DNA from: Grammothele lineata
Lineage: Eukaryota; Basidiomycota; Agaricomycetes; Polyporales; Polyporaceae
Direction of reading: 5' to 3'
Length of the DNA stretch: 64,000 bases
Assembly (NCBI GenBank): GCA_002150815.3
Contig: NDFF03000137.1
Location: forward strand, 1 to 64,000
Each line of letters begins with the position of its first letter. Position 1 is the first letter of the stretch. The translations under genes were made by a program, and so were the position numbers. A model generated the notes under the pieces. That model had not been told where the DNA came from. It saw only the letters and a program-made list of their open reading frames with translations, and searched no databases. Positions 48,508-61,510 of the stretch are shown here, in pieces.

Positions 48508-51500
48508 ATGGCGTCGGTAGAGAGCATCCCCGCGTACTTGCATCCAGGAGTCTCCGTGTCACATCCACCCCACCTGGAGGGCGATCCGTCTCTGGCTACG
48601 GAAATCCTCCCGGGCCCGCCCTCATTGGCTTCCATCCAGCAGCCAAATAGTCAACGCAAAGATAACAAGCAGCCGGTGGTGTCCTATTCATACCTGCCGG
48701 GAACAGACCCCGGGACGACCTACACCACCCATTATATGGTGGGGGCGGTTTCCGCAGCCCCCACCGACATGGACGGGTCTCGGCGAAAGCGGGCTCGGTT
48801 GGATAAAGGGTACGTCTGCAGCACCTCTTGGGTACAAGTACAGCTGACCTGACCGAACATTTTCATCTTGTGTACACGCACAACCATCCCGTCCTGCTGC
48901 CCGCAAATTTGATCCTCATCCTTTGTCGCGCCGTCGCACACGTCAACAGCGCTGGAGGCAGGTCACAACGTGCCTCCGCTCGCAGTCTAGCCGCAGGAGC
49001 GCCGCCAGCGGAGCCCGTCGTGCTGCCTGAGGTTGTCGCTTCGTCGTCACACGTCCTGTCGGATTTCGACCCTCAACTGCTGCCCGTTGATTCTGAAGAC
49101 CCCATGGCCTCCCGCGCGACGTCTTACCGGGAGGACACCCCCCCGGAGTCTGTGGAGCCCGCCAAGCGAAGTAGGGGTCGGCCGAACAAGGACAAGGGAA
49201 AGGGGAAGGAAAGAGAGGTTGTGATAAAGGTGAAGGAGGAGCCGGTCATGGTGTCGCTGAGCAACGAGCTCTCTTCCCTGGGTGTGAGTTCTACGTCTTC
49301 TATCTCCTCCCACAGTCCCCAACGCATTCGCAGACCAACCAGGACCACTGTTCTGCCTGTCGCTCTCTTGGCGCGTTGGTGTACTGCGACGGCTGTCCCC
49401 GCGCCTTTCACTGGATCTGTCTCGATCCCCCGATGGAGGCGTCGGACCTTCCCGAAGGAGAATCCCGTTGGTTCTGTCCCGCCTGCACCCTCGAGAAGGT
49501 ATCGTCCTTCGCTCTCTCGAGTAGTGTCCCTTCTTATCAAACCCCCGCTCTTCAGAGACCTGCCCCTAAGACGCCCGCTTCCCTCAAATTTATGGCGCCA
49601 CTAGTCAACGAGCTTGCGAGCAAGATACCCGCCGAGTTCCAACTCCCACAAGATGTCCGGTTCTTTTTCAAGGACGGTCAGTCCCATACCGATCACTTTC
49701 CTCATGTGCGCTTCGCTGGCAACCTCTGACTCGATGAACACAGTGGGCACAACCGCAAGAGGCGCATATCAGGACACATCAGAGGTCAAACAAGCCCGCT
49801 GGAAGTGAGTCTTCTACATCATATTAGCCTTATTTCTTCAACCGAACACGTCCAGTCGTCTTGGTCAGCTGGAAGACCGCGATCCATACAGACTCAAGGA
49901 TAGGAATGGCGACCCCATGCTCTGTTTCCACTGCGGTACTTCGGCGTTACCGCCTGGTATCACAGCGGACACCCCCACTGCGAAGCGGACACGAAGGACA
50001 GCATCGACAAATGTCAACAACTACGAGACTGGCCGCGCGATCATCTCATGCGATTACTGCCATTTGCACTGGCATTTAGACTGTGTTGATCCTCCTATGA
50101 TCACGATGCCCCCCTGGTCGAAGAAGTGGATGTGCCCTAATCATGCAGAACATGTCCTCGTAAGTGATGGCGCTCTTTCTAGCTTCCTATCTTTGATTCA
50201 GTCGCATCCCTGTCCAGCAACCGAAGCGGCGTGTCCCCAAGGCAAATACTACTCCCATTGACATTACCAAGCCTCGACAATGGAACAACGGAAATATCGA
50301 GATTATCCAGGCCGACTCAGCACCTCCTCCATCCGTAGCCCCGGAAAAAGTGAACGTCGATGAAGTGCTCATCAACGGTCGTCGATACCGCGTGCCCGAG
50401 AGGGTAATTACATTGGACTTCTGGGATAAAGTAAAGAGAAATCGTCATGGCGATTCTGATATGTCAGTCGGCAAATTTTCTCATGTTGCTGCTTATTCTG
50501 ATCCATTCATTCAGGCGAGAGATTGATATCTCCAGCACATTGTCCTCCCCGTTGACGTCCTTGAGCTCCCTCGATGAACACGAATCGGTTCCGCCACTCT
50601 CTATGGAGCCTGCACTCTACAGCTGGGATGATGTTAGAATGGCTCAGGTGGGCACTCTCGACTATGCATGATTGGGCATACTAACCATTTGTGTTGGTCA
50701 GATGCTTTGCGGTATAAGATTGCAAAACACAGCCAGCGCTCCCATCGCAGGCCCGGCTACTCGTGCACGTCCCTCAGTGAACGGGACGGTCAAGATTGAA
50801 CCCGTAGACACGCTGCCTAAGGTAATTATCTCTGCCTCATCCAGCGCTGTAAATCCCGATTTTAAATTGCTTTCAGGCCACGCTGGACAGACGGAAGAAA
50901 ACAGGAAACATACAGGACGAACCCTCGCGCTCTCGACGCACTGCAACCGCGCGCACTACGACCGCTCGTTCGAGATCGACTAGGAGAACAGGTCGTTTTG
51001 GAGATGATGACATGCTCGTGGATACCGATTCCGACTTCCCCGAGATCACAGTCTCTTCAGGCAAGCGACCGGATGCGCGCCGGAAAGCGGCCAGGCCTCC
51101 AGAACCGGTTGCAAGTGCATCGACGTCCGTTGCCAACGGTTCTGCAGACGGGGACGTTGTCGAGGTCGCTCGTCCTGCAAATGCCTCTTCGAGGCCGCGC
51201 AGAACCCGTCAACCTCCTAAACGACAGATGTCGCCTCCGGTAACCATTAAGCCGGATCCCGATGGTCCTTCAAGTAAGATCGACCTACTCCACCCCCCTG
51301 CTAGCTCCGCATCATCGAAGAGGAAAGCCAACGGGACTGGTGCAACTCGTGGACAGAAGCCCGTGACCCCGCCTACAGCCCGGGATCCCAAACCTGAGGC
51401 TACACCGACGCTGAAGATCCGCCTCCCGCGCATCGGGGCCTTCTCGCCGGCCACGCCTGTTGTATCTACGGCTGCAATGGAGGCATCGAAAGCGTCGCCT

Positions 51501-51671
51501 ACGAAGATGCCCGTCACCTCTTCCACCTCCACGTCAGGTCGTCCTCGGCGGTCAGGACGCGGACGTGGGTCCATATCTGCGTCGATGAATCCCGCGTCCA
51601 TTAGCGAGGCAGGCTCGTCTTCGCGGACCAACGATGCCGGAGTGTCCGTCAGTCCCATCGAGTCGTTCTGA
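48508..51671 (+). CDS. Double PHD-finger protein, Rco1/PHF12-like (Rpd3S complex)
   Basis: Probable chromatin reader of the Rpd3S-type histone deacetylase complex, which suppresses cryptic transcription in gene bodies. About 880 residues. The N-terminus is Pro/Ser-rich with SRRKRARLDKG; a basic AT-hook-like RSRGRPNKDKGKGKE follows. PHD1 (about 49330-49498) shows CSACRSLGALVYCDGCPR, FHWICLDPP and FCPACTLEK. Next comes a segment resembling the Rco1 MRG-binding region (APLVNELASKIPAEFQLP), then PHD2 with CFHCGTSALPP, ISCDYCHLHWHLDCVDPP and WMCPNHAEH. The C-terminal third is Ser/Pro/Arg-rich and apparently disordered, ending SVSPIESF at 51671. At least eight introns. The Rco1 assignment rests on the PHD1-PLVxxL-PHD2 order and spacing; exact orthology is not proved. 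Confidence 0.78.
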
Positions 51672-51981
51672 CGCACTCAAGTTCTCGCTCAGCCGTCGTA
51701 TTGTTATTAATCAAGGGACCCGTTCATGGCATTAGTTGTGTACCGCACTGTATTTCACACCTCCGTTGCGTCGCTGGGGCCTAGTGAGTGATGTGGTGGT
51801 TGTAGTGAAATGACGGTCAAGGGGCCCTGCGCACGGAGTAATGAGCAACGAGGCTATTTCCTGGAACGTATGAGGGCCGTGATGCATCTCGATAACGAAG
51901 TCCCGGTTTGAGGCAAGCGCTCGCATTTATGAAGCACTTGCTACGCATGGGAGAGAACCGCTGACTTAATCTAGGACCAGG
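51672..51981. other. Short intergenic spacer
   Basis: 3' end of the PHD gene and promoter of the acyltransferase. No gene is seen. Confidence 0.5.
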
Positions 51982-53734
51982 ATGTCGGACGCAGACCCCT
52001 CTTTGTCGTATTCTCTTTTCGTCCGACCCGATAGCCCAACACTGCTCGAAGGCGAAACTGCCGTAGGGCTGCCCGGCTATGAGCTTTGGCTGAACTACGT
52101 ACGTGCAGCGTGGCCCAATTACATCGTAAGGAGCTGACGATACGCAGATAGAGAATGTGCATGTTATCCCGGAGTACTTGGATGACGCGAGATTCGCCCG
52201 TGCGCTCGGAGGAACTTTGCAACTCTTCCCTCATGCGGCTGGAAGGTTAAGACGGAGGAAGGCTTCGGAATGGGAGGTACGGCTCCGCATAGCCTCGCTG
52301 ATGTGACCAACGGCAACTTCCAGACACTCCGTTTAGGTTCTCTTGGAAGATCTCCCCGTTGAAATTGAAGTTGAGAATGTGCCCTCACTACAGCTTGGTG
52401 GAGATCAGCATAATTTGGTCATTCAGCCCAACCTCTCCCGTCTTTATGTGCGGCGACGAGCCGTAGATTCCTCTGAAGTGTCTCGTTTGCTTCGCATTAA
52501 GTTAACGAAGACTCCCAACGAGACATCCATCGGCGTCTCATGGCATCATGTATTAGGTCCGCTGTTGGTCATCAGGTCGTCCTACCATTTGTGTTCTGAC
52601 AACACGACGTACCAACTCTTCCAAACAGGGGACGCATCCATACTATGTCGCTTCATGGACTTTCTTTCTCTCAGATATCAAGGGTACAAAGCCCCACCGC
52701 TTCGTGTGCCATCTTTCGTCAAACGGCAATTTCCTATCCCCCACATCGCGTTCATCGACCGGTACATGCCTCAAATGACTCATCTCGCTTGCACATACCC
52801 TTCGGAGGAATTAGGACAACGGTACGCCGAGATGAACAGGCAAACATCCGAAGTGGCCTTCAAGATCTGCCATAAGCAATTAGCAGCGCTCAGAGATGTC
52901 GTTTCTGAGCAAACTGACGTCGAGGAAAGACTATCATTACATTCCTGCCTAATTGCCTACATCATCAACGTTCTCAACCGACATTTGAACGCCCCGATTA
53001 ATGTGGTCACAAATGTTGTCAGCGTAGGTGATGGATCAGAACTACACTCGTACTGAGCTGTTTAAAAACGACTATGAAAGTATCGCGGCGTCGCAGGCGC
53101 AGTACAAGACGCGGAAGTTGCAGGCAACGCGATAATGATCGTGCGTCGCTGCCGCTGGCAAATCATCTTCGAACCCTAATCCATAGACCACCCTTCCAGG
53201 TACCCGCAACACTCAACCCAACAGATACCGCGGTGGAGCGGATTGCCATGCAACTACATTCCTCTGTTGCACGTTCCCGCCAGGCATCGTTTGTCGAGGA
53301 TTATATGTCCGTGGCAAGCCACTTAATGCGGTCTGCCGTCGACCGAGGTCATACGTGGTTCTTCGCGGCTCCTCCGGGGCAAGCATCCGTTAACTCCAAC
53401 ACTGCGTATGTACATCTCTCGATTCAGATTTGTAAATTTCAGACTAACGATGAATCGCCCCGCCTCGCCCCCTTATAGGATCGACTGGCACTCGGCACAT
53501 TTCGGCTTCCCTAGACAGACGTGCTTCTATACCAGCGGCATCAACGACAGGTATATCAGGGTTTTCTGGTCAAATCCACCTCTTCTCGGAGCGCAACCGC
53601 CCCAAGAGTCTACAAAGCAAATGCTAGACGTATGTTTCGCCGTCGATAGAGCGGTGAAGGATGCAGTAATGGAAACATTCAAAACCGAGCTGGCTTCCCT
53701 AACTTTTCCGATGAATGTTTTGAAACCTGTGTAG
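51982..53734 (+). CDS. BAHD-type acyltransferase (transferase family, PF02458-like)
   Basis: CoA-dependent acyltransferase of about 480 residues, probably in specialised metabolism. The ATG at 51982 gives MSDADPSLSYSLFVRPDSP. The catalytic HXXXD motif is made by splicing: WHHVLG at 52542-52556 joins across an intron (about 52557-52627) to DASILCRFMDFL. Later exons read LSLHSCLIAYIINVLNR, VVTNVVS joined to YRGVAGAVQDAEVAGNAI, and WHSAHFGFP, the degenerate equivalent of the plant DFGWG box as usual in basidiomycete members, then FYTSGINDRYIRVFWSNPP. The stop is at 53732-53734 after NVLKPV. Acyl donor and acceptor are unknown. No other biosynthetic gene is adjacent, so it is not obviously part of a cluster. 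Confidence 0.82.
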
Positions 53735-54144
53735 TTTCAAGTTGTGACGCCTTCAAAAGAGCTACCACTGTTGTTCTATATGGATGTTTCGATTGTAGTG
53801 GTAATGCAGTGAACTGTCGACGTTCATTTTGTACCCGGCAGTGAAACGGTCATACTGGCAGCTGTGACAAAAGTGATTTTGCTTAGATCTAGTGCAATCC
53901 GATTTTTTACGTAAACGTGCGCTGTTAGTGGCGCTTATGCATCATCATACGGTCTGGTTCGGACCGTTCATCCGGTCATTCTGACGCAGCTTTTAGATCT
54001 GCGCGCTACTAAACGCGTTGCTTGAGACGCAACTGAAACGTGCGTGCAGACACAGGTATGTTAGGACAACGCCTCCACATTGCAAGCCAGGCTTTACGAT
54101 CTCACTTCCCTGAGATCTACACGTCTTTGCTAGGGTCACTCACT
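53735..54144. other. Intergenic, no gene seen
   Basis: Acyltransferase 3' end and phosphoglucomutase promoter. An open frame reaching back to 54040 lacks an ATG and contains a donor-like GTATGTTAG, so it is probably leader sequence. Confidence 0.45.
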
Positions 54145-56924
54145 ATGGATCCTTCTTTAAAAGAGTTGGTCGATGAATGGCTTCGTCAAGACCCAGTGAG
54201 CCTCTTTGTCATTGATGTTGCCGCATTTGTAATGAGACTCGATGGGTGGGCTAGAATGCAGAAACACGCCAAGAAATTCAGACTCTGGTTGAAACGAGCA
54301 ACATTCTCGAGCTGGAAAAGCGAATGAGGTGATGCTAGACGTTCACCTGGCCCTCCTCCGTCTGTCCGACCCTCATCTTGATACCAACCCGCAGGCCTCG
54401 CATTGAGTTTGGAACTGCAGGTATGCGTGCACTTTAAGGTCTTAGATGTATATTTAGCTCATGATGTACATAAAGGTCTTCGCGGGAGGATGGAGGCGGG
54501 GTGGGCCCGCATGAACGACCTCATAATCATCCAGGCATCTCAGGTATAGGTTCATTTATCACCTCGTGGCACCGTACGGAGCTTGACAATATCGCTGAAC
54601 AGGGTCTATGCGCTTATGTTCTCACTACTGTCAAAGAAGCTCGTTCCAGAGGGGTGGTGGTTGGTCATGATCACCGCCATCACTCCGAAAGATGGGCTAA
54701 GTTGACCGCTGCCGCTTTCATCGACCAAGGCGTACCGGTGTATTTTCACAGTGGCGTAGTTCACACTCCGTTGTACGTCCATCTTGCACGTTGGCTGACG
54801 CCGGATTGAAGTTTGATGCGAACGTCTTCGCAAACCTAGAGTGCCATTCAACGTCAAAGCCAACAATGCGGCCTGCGGTGTTATGATTACAGGTATGCCA
54901 CGTTCTCCGTTACCATGTACGTGTCTCCAGATGTTGACATGGCTCCAGCGAGTCATAACCCAAAGGTCTGCTGTTCATGTTCAGAGAAAAAGCCCACTAG
55001 TCTCATTGCGCCTTACCTACCAGCAAGACAATGGTTACAAGGTAGACAGAATATACATACTTGTCCAGGGGCCGCGACACTGACTCACCGAGGCTTGAAG
55101 GTGTACTGGGAGAATGCTGTCCAGGTTTGTCCGTATCACCTCTAAGAGAGAATTTCGCGAACTCCTATTTGGTAGATTATCGAGCCACACGATAAGGGTA
55201 TTTCAGTATCCATCAGGCAGCAAACAGGACCTCGGACGCTACAGATAGATTCACTCCATAGCTCGTCTCTTCTCAGATATTTTGATGACACTCAGTATTT
55301 TGAGTACATCAACTCGCTCTGCCACCATAGGTAAGGAGTAGCGTTTCTTGGCGTGTGCACTAATCAGCTCCCGCCTTTATAGGTCGCTCAACACGCAAAC
55401 AACTCTCAAGTTCGTAAACACCTCAATGCATGGCGTCAGTGACTCGGCGATGATTAAGGCGTTCGAGTTGTTTGGCTTCCCCCAGTATATCCCTGTCGTG
55501 GCTCAGCAGCAGCCTGACCCTGAATTTCCCACTGTGAAGTTCCCTAACCCAGAAGAGAAAGGTAAGCCACTATAAAATCTCACATATTCCCTACCCACCG
55601 AGATCCACGCCTGACAGGTGCCTTGGTGCGTTCATCCGCCGCTCCTATCCTATTGCAGGCTCATACTTGCTCAGGATCTCGCCGTAGAAACGGCGAAGGA
55701 GCATGGCGCTCACTATATCCTTGCTCAAGACCCCGACTCGGATCGGTTTGCTGCTGTTGAGAAAGGGTACGTGTGAACACTAAGTGATTCTTCCAGACTG
55801 ATGTTCAGAGACTGCTAAAGCCCCGATGGCACATGGATCCAATTCACGGGTGATCAACTAGGCACGTTGTTTGCGAGTGCATGCCTTGACCAATATAAGG
55901 CAACCGGCAAGCCGTTATGTATGTTGACGATTCAAACCGCGCCTGGAATACACCGCTCATCTCTTGAGGCAGCGAAGCTTGCGATGGTCGCCTCGACGGT
56001 CAGCTCAAAGATGATCGAGGCAATGGCGCATGCGGAGGGCTTCAAGTTCGCTGAATGTTTGACCGGTATGTTCTATCTGAATTGGCAAGCCAGGATACTC
56101 ACAAGACGGGTAGGGTTTAAGTACATTGGTAACATGGCTTTGAGCCTTGTGGAGGCTGGTTACGAGGTACCGTTCGGCTACGAGGAGGCCATTGGATTTA
56201 TGTTTGGCCCCTTGCTACGTGATAAGGATGGTGTCGCTGCATCCGTAAGGGTTCATTGTTGTAGTGTGCCATTGAGGGGATCCTCATGGCGTCGCAGGTC
56301 ATGTTTGCGGAGCTCGTTGTGTCGCTTGAGAAGCAAGGGAAGACAGCGAGCTCTCACCTGCAATCCCTTTACGAACGATACGGCTTCTTTCAGGTTAGTC
56401 TCGCTTTCCCAATCCCTCAGCGGCTATCTCAGTGGTCCTTGCCCGCTATAGACAAGCAACTCGTACTTCATTTGCACTGAACCGAGCACGGTCGACAAGA
56501 TTTTCGCGCGCATTCGGAACTGGGACGGTACCAGCACGGCAGGCACTCCGGTCTACCCCAAGACTCTCGCTGGGCTTGCGGTGACAAGCGTGCGGGATTT
56601 AACTGTGGGGTACGACAGTTCGAACCCACCAAGCTACAAACCAGCATTGCCGCTCTCTTCCGGCCATATGATCCAGTTCCGTGCGGAGAACGAAGAAGAT
56701 GGAACAAAGATCACGCTTACGACGAGGTCAGTGTGCATAGTTCCTAATCGAACTAGCGAGAGCTGACGGCAGGTAGAACGAGTGGGACAGAGCCCAAGAT
56801 CAAATACTATCTCGAAGGCAGCGGAAAGGACCCGAAGGTCGTGGCCCAACTCCTGCCCAGGGTAGTCGAAGAGTTGTCCGAAGTCTGGATGGAGGCTGGG
56901 AAGAACAGTCTCGGACGGCCGTAA
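54145..56924 (+). CDS. Phosphoglucomutase / phosphopentomutase (PGM2/PGM3 type)
   Basis: Alpha-D-phosphohexomutase superfamily enzyme interconverting sugar 1- and 6- (or 1- and 5-) phosphates; this branch includes yeast Pgm3/Prm15 and human PGM2, mainly phosphopentomutases. About 600 residues, starting MDPSLKELVDEWLRQDP. Landmarks: RIEFGTAGL near the N-terminus, VVVGHDHRHHSERWA, the phosphoserine loop TASHNPK (split by an intron in the Ala codon), metal loop DPDSDRF (the usual form is DPDADRF), sugar-binding GYEEAIGFMFG, and phosphate-binding TSGTEPKIKYYLEG near the C-terminus. The stop is at 56922-56924 after NSLGRP. The cytosolic enzyme is intact. The upstream frame from 54040 has no ATG. 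The gene converges on MCM-binding protein with about 103 bases between the stops. Confidence 0.92.
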
Positions 56925-57027
56925 TGGATATTCCGTGCGAGTGAAACAGAGAGATACATTCAAGAAGCAGATTGGACACCGTGTAATACAATCGGAATAA
57001 CTACGGACTCCAGGACTGCTCGACGCT

Positions 57028-59106
57028 TCATACCGTTGGGGCAGCCGCGCACCGTGCGTCGTCAAATGCCTTGGCGCGCTGCCATGACTCCACACTGAGG
57101 GTTGATTCGTGTAGGGAGAGCGCATACAATCTGACGAAAACATTAAGAGGAGGGCGGCGGTGTAAGGAATCCGCACGTACTTGGCGATGGACATCCATCG
57201 GATAAGATCATCTGCGGTAATGCTCCTGTCTTCCCTCCGATCGTGAACAAACTGTGTTTGGATGTGCTATCAAAAGTGAAGGCGGTGAGGCAACCGACAT
57301 CCGTGAAATAACAGAGACATACGTCGGAAGTAGCCTCCGGCACTTGAACGTGCCCACAACGAGCCCCCACGATCCAGTCCCTAAAAGTGGACAATTTCTC
57401 TGCCGATGGCATCGTGATAGCCTCCTTCGGTTTATACAAGGCCGTGGGGGCAGAGTCATCTGACGTCTTGAGGGACACAATCAAGTCAGATTTGAAGAAA
57501 GTGCTCTTGCGACCCTCGGCCAGAACGATGCAGGTGATATCTGTCGGGAAGGAAAACTGGCTAAAAGGGAAGGCGTAGGCGAGCGTCTGTGCGTCCATGA
57601 CTTCTTGCAGAGCGCGGATGTTCAAGACGCCTGGGCAGAATATGGAGCACTGAAGACAAAATACACATAGAGCGATGAGGCGGCTAACCTTGTTCACGAA
57701 GCTGTCCTTCGCGCATGCCGCTCTCTGATATAAGAAGCACGGTGCCCTGGGGTATTTGAAGTACACCGGCGTGGAGGTCTTCATCCTTGCTTGCAGGGGC
57801 GAACTTGTCGCGGTTGAGACCATCGATTGAGAGCGGTAAAGTGTGGGAGAGAGGCAAGAGAGTTGACAGCAATCCGGACAGCGTAGGAAGGAGCGGAGAC
57901 GAAGAGGATGGAGTAGCAGGTGCCGGCGGCGGGGGCGGGAAGTGAGAAATCACTAATGTCGGTGGGAATAGAGGGGGATGGCGGGTTTGCCTGCATGGAG
58001 ACGTTAGCATAGCGCTAATGGTTATAAACGATACCACGATACTTGCACTCGAGCAATGCATGAAAGAAGGACCCATTCTGCGGCCTGACGGTCTCCTCCA
58101 AGACCTTCATCAGCGATCCAGTTTATCAGCTCATCTCGCACGCTTGACTCATTATCTCGTGTGGTTCTAGGGAATGGGCGAGGTATAATACCTGCTTGAT
58201 GTGGCCTGGCGAATAGGACATGAAGGGTTGGTACTTCGGCGGCTGACTCTTCAGCGTGATCCAGGCTACAGCTAGGTTTGAAAGGGGGAGGTGAATAGGC
58301 GTAAGAGGGACAAGAAAAGTTCTACTTACGGTTCCGTGGAAAGGATTCCTACGAAGGTCACTACGTCGGTCGACTTGAATGTGCCTTCGCCCGGCTTAGA
58401 GTAGTTCTTGGAATGTGTGGTGAAAAAGTGGACATGGACATGACAAACGTACAGTGAATACCTTCACTTGAACTCCTATGTGTTCGACGCCTGGGTGAGG
58501 GAATTTGTGAGGCCGCGCCGAGGAAGAAGAGCTAGTGGGGATATTTGATTGTTCTCTTTCTGATAGCATAGCTACAGCTATGGTATTCACTGACAGAGAG
58601 AGAATCCACGTACTATGCTGATTTCCATCAAGTTCGCCGGCACACCATTCCGACTCTGTGGGAACGCTAGTCGCCCATAAAACGTCGCATTCTCGGAGGT
58701 TCGTATAGTCGACCTCTCTTGAGCTCGAGCCCGCTTCTTCATCGGTGTCATAGATGCCCCAGCCACCGCAAGTGCCGTTACGAAGCTTTGATAGATACAT
58801 CTCTGTAGACAAAGAGGTATCTTGGACCATTCCACGGAACCTAACGAGGGCGCGATCACTATGGGATTCTGGTGGGCGCTGGACATTCAGGACTGGTATC
58901 TATTTTGCAGCTGAGTGAGCATTCCGCCTTCAAAAAAACCGCAGCAACGTCGGGCATACCCTCTGAAGAGATGTTTGGGACTCGAAAAGCTTGGAAAAGT
59001 GCTCAGCCACCGCGCGAGGAAAGTCGCCGCTAGAATACGATCGATACAGCTCCTGAATGACCCTTGACGGATCCTCGATAGCCTGCTGACGGTAGTCTGC
59101 GGTCAT
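57028..59106 (-). CDS. Mini-chromosome maintenance complex-binding protein (MCMBP)
   Basis: Nuclear protein that binds MCM3-7 and helps unload or stabilise the replicative helicase; animal MCMBP and plant ETG1 are relatives. About 560 residues. The ATG at 59104-59106 gives MTADYRQQAIEDPSRVIQEL. Then LVRFRGMVQDTSLSTEMYLS, CGGWGIYDTDEEAG, LWATSVPTESEW, a segment ending TDVVTFVGILSTEP, HVLFARP, then LPLSIDGLN, SKDEDLHAGVLQIPQGTVLL, QEVMDAQTLAYAFPFSQFSF and IQTQFVHDRREDRSITADDL. The final exon, joined across an intron ending near 57109, reads LYALSLHESTLSVESW and stops at 57028-57030. A frame that reads past the donor at about 57325 to a stop at 57143 is intron read-through. A Pro/Ser-rich run precedes LPTLSG. 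Confidence 0.88.
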
Positions 59107-59443
59107 GATAGATGTCGATAGTGGAGGACGCGCAATTCAAGGGTGGATGGCGGGACTCAAAGAGAAGACGCGTCCCAGAGAGCTGACGCGCCTGCGAGGC
59201 TCGGAGACGCGATGTTCAACGCGACAGGTCACATTCACGCCCCTTCTCCGTCACACCATCGATCGTCACACAACACAAGACACAATCGGAGGGGCGGTTT
59301 GATTTCAGAGCGAGTGAGTACCATCGCGTCCATAGTATCTTATGCTAATTACGATTATTGCTACGCTATGAAGCAGAATATCAGGAAGGAGACTGTTCGT
59401 AACGCAAGCTTCTCGCAGTAGGGCCGGGCCCGACCTAGGACCG
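59107..59443. other. Spacer between laccase 3' end and MCMBP start
   Basis: Short region on the shared minus strand holding the MCMBP promoter. No TATA element or gene is seen. Confidence 0.5.
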
Positions 59444-61510
59444 TTACAGGTCATCCTCCGACAAAGCGTTGTAAATTGGACAGAGGTCTGACCAAGCCTC
59501 TACGAACGCCCGCATTATGAGCACTCTACTATCGAAAAGAGCAGATCTACTCACGTGGAACGGGGTTGGCGCTCTCGGTATCTGCAACGTCCTCCGCCAT
59601 CACAACCGCGAAGCCCTCCTCGAGGTGATGGTCGATGTGGCAATGGAGGAACCACGGTCCGGGGTTGTCAGTCTATACGCGTGATCAGATCTTCGAAGAG
59701 CGTACATAATTATAAGGAGTATAGACCGGCTTACCCTGAAGCGGATAGTGACATTGTCGGCGTTGTCGATGGTGCCAGCATTGACAACATCACGCCAGAT
59801 GGGGTTCTCATAGTTGTACTCGGTACTGCCCGCACTGCGCACGACGGCAAAGGAGTGCTATTATACGGTGTCAGCGGTGCGTTGGGTTGTACAACGAGGA
59901 ACATACCCCATGCAAATGAATAGGGTGAGGTGCGCCTGGCGCTTTCCCTGAGGCGGGGAGCGACACCTCAATCGTTGCGTTGGACGGCAGAACAATGACA
60001 TCGCCGGCTGGGAGGAGGGCGGATGCCGACTTCGCGCCACTCATGAGCTGCAGCAGCACAGGTACACTTGGGGGCGTGAAGGTCGCGCCGTTGAGGAGGA
60101 AGTTCGTGCCGTTCTGTGAAGGTAATACTCAGTCTTCCACGTTCTAAGTTCTCATTTGGCGGTACTCACGAAACTCAAGGCTAGATTAATAGTTTGATCA
60201 ACACCTCCAGCAAACGCTTGGCCAGGCTATGGCTGCATAAGATGATAGTCGAAGATATACGTGATGCAAACACACGCACCACTGGCATAGGTGTAAGCGG
60301 ATGCAGGTCGGTTTCCTTCAACGGCATTGTCGACGAAGTGGCGTTCGTGGTCGGCTCTACCTCGGGTGCGCCAACGTACCGGAGGATGGCAGAGTTGATC
60401 CCATTCTCATACCCGCTCACGCCCAGACCGGGATTGGAGCGAATCCAATAGTTGTCGATAGTCTGGTTCGCCTCCAGGATAAAGGAATACCGTTGGCCTG
60501 CGAAGAGCTGAATAGAGTCGACAGCAAGAGGCTGGGTGTTGGTGGCGTCGGCCTCGATGACGGTCATCTGGTGCCCGTCGATGCTGAAAGTGTAGTCCGG
60601 GTCGCATGACATGGATAGAAGGCGGAAGCGGTATCGCATGCCGGGGATAACGGTAATGACCGCTAGTTCTGCGTCAGGTGTGCTGGTCGATCGACCCTTT
60701 CCGTTGATGACAGTAGCGTCTGCTCCTCGACTTCGTTATCGTCGGTCAGAGCCTAGAAAAGACTCGAGCGTAATGAAGACTACGTACCGGACCTCTGGCC
60801 CTAGCTTCATAGCGATATGATACCAGTCCGACAAGGTGATGACCGTAGATTCTACAACGATTCGATTAAATGAGCTCGCGACCGTGACGCGCGTAGAATT
60901 TACCATCATCAATATCGTAGAGATCACGATGGGGGTCTTCAGGATCGTAAACAACCATGGGTCCCCGCAACCCATCGCAATACTGCGTTGAAAGGTGGCT
61001 GTGGTACCAAAATGTTCCTTATAGGATGCAGGGTGAATACTTATCTGTCGACTCGTAACACAGACTCACCAGCTTGGTCAGGTACGGTAAAGTTGTAAAG
61101 GAAAGAGTGTCCAGAGGAGATCGGGCATTGGGTCACAAAAGCTGCGCCATCGGCCCAGTTACTGCCCTTCTGGTCGATACCATGGAAATGCTGTGCAGAT
61201 ACAATATATGTTGAGCGGCGTCAAGACGTTACAGCAATTGAGGGCAGTGTGCACTCACCACACTGGTCGTCTTCAGCATAGTGTGATTTGTGAGCTGATC
61301 TATGACGTTGATCTGGAAGCGATCCCCCTTCTGGCCTGTGATCAGAGCCCCGGGGAACGTCCCTCCCGCGAGAACAGCGGCGCGTTCGTAACCGTCAGGC
61401 GAGACATTTGCGTCCGAGATGACAAGGTCGGTGACCGGACCAATGGCTGCGAAAGCCGAGAGAGAAAGCGAAAGAGTGACAAATGATCGGAGGGAGCCCT
61501 TCCTTGCCAT
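59444..61510 (-). CDS. Laccase (secreted multicopper oxidase)
   Basis: Oxidises phenols while reducing O2 to water, with roles in lignin decay, pigment or stress. About 520 residues in about ten exons. The ATG at 61508-61510 gives a signal peptide ([20 protein letters not shown]), then the usual [19 protein letters not shown]. All four copper-ligand regions are present: HFHGIDQKG (the first ligand pair, HFHG where many laccases have HWHG), [21 protein letters not shown] spliced to HSFAVVR, and [12 protein letters not shown]. The residue ten after the T1 cysteine is Phe, the class usually linked to high redox potential. The C-terminus ends [17 protein letters not shown] with TAA at 59444-59446. 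I see no frame disruption once introns are removed. It is most like Polyporales laccases by motif order. Confidence 0.93.
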
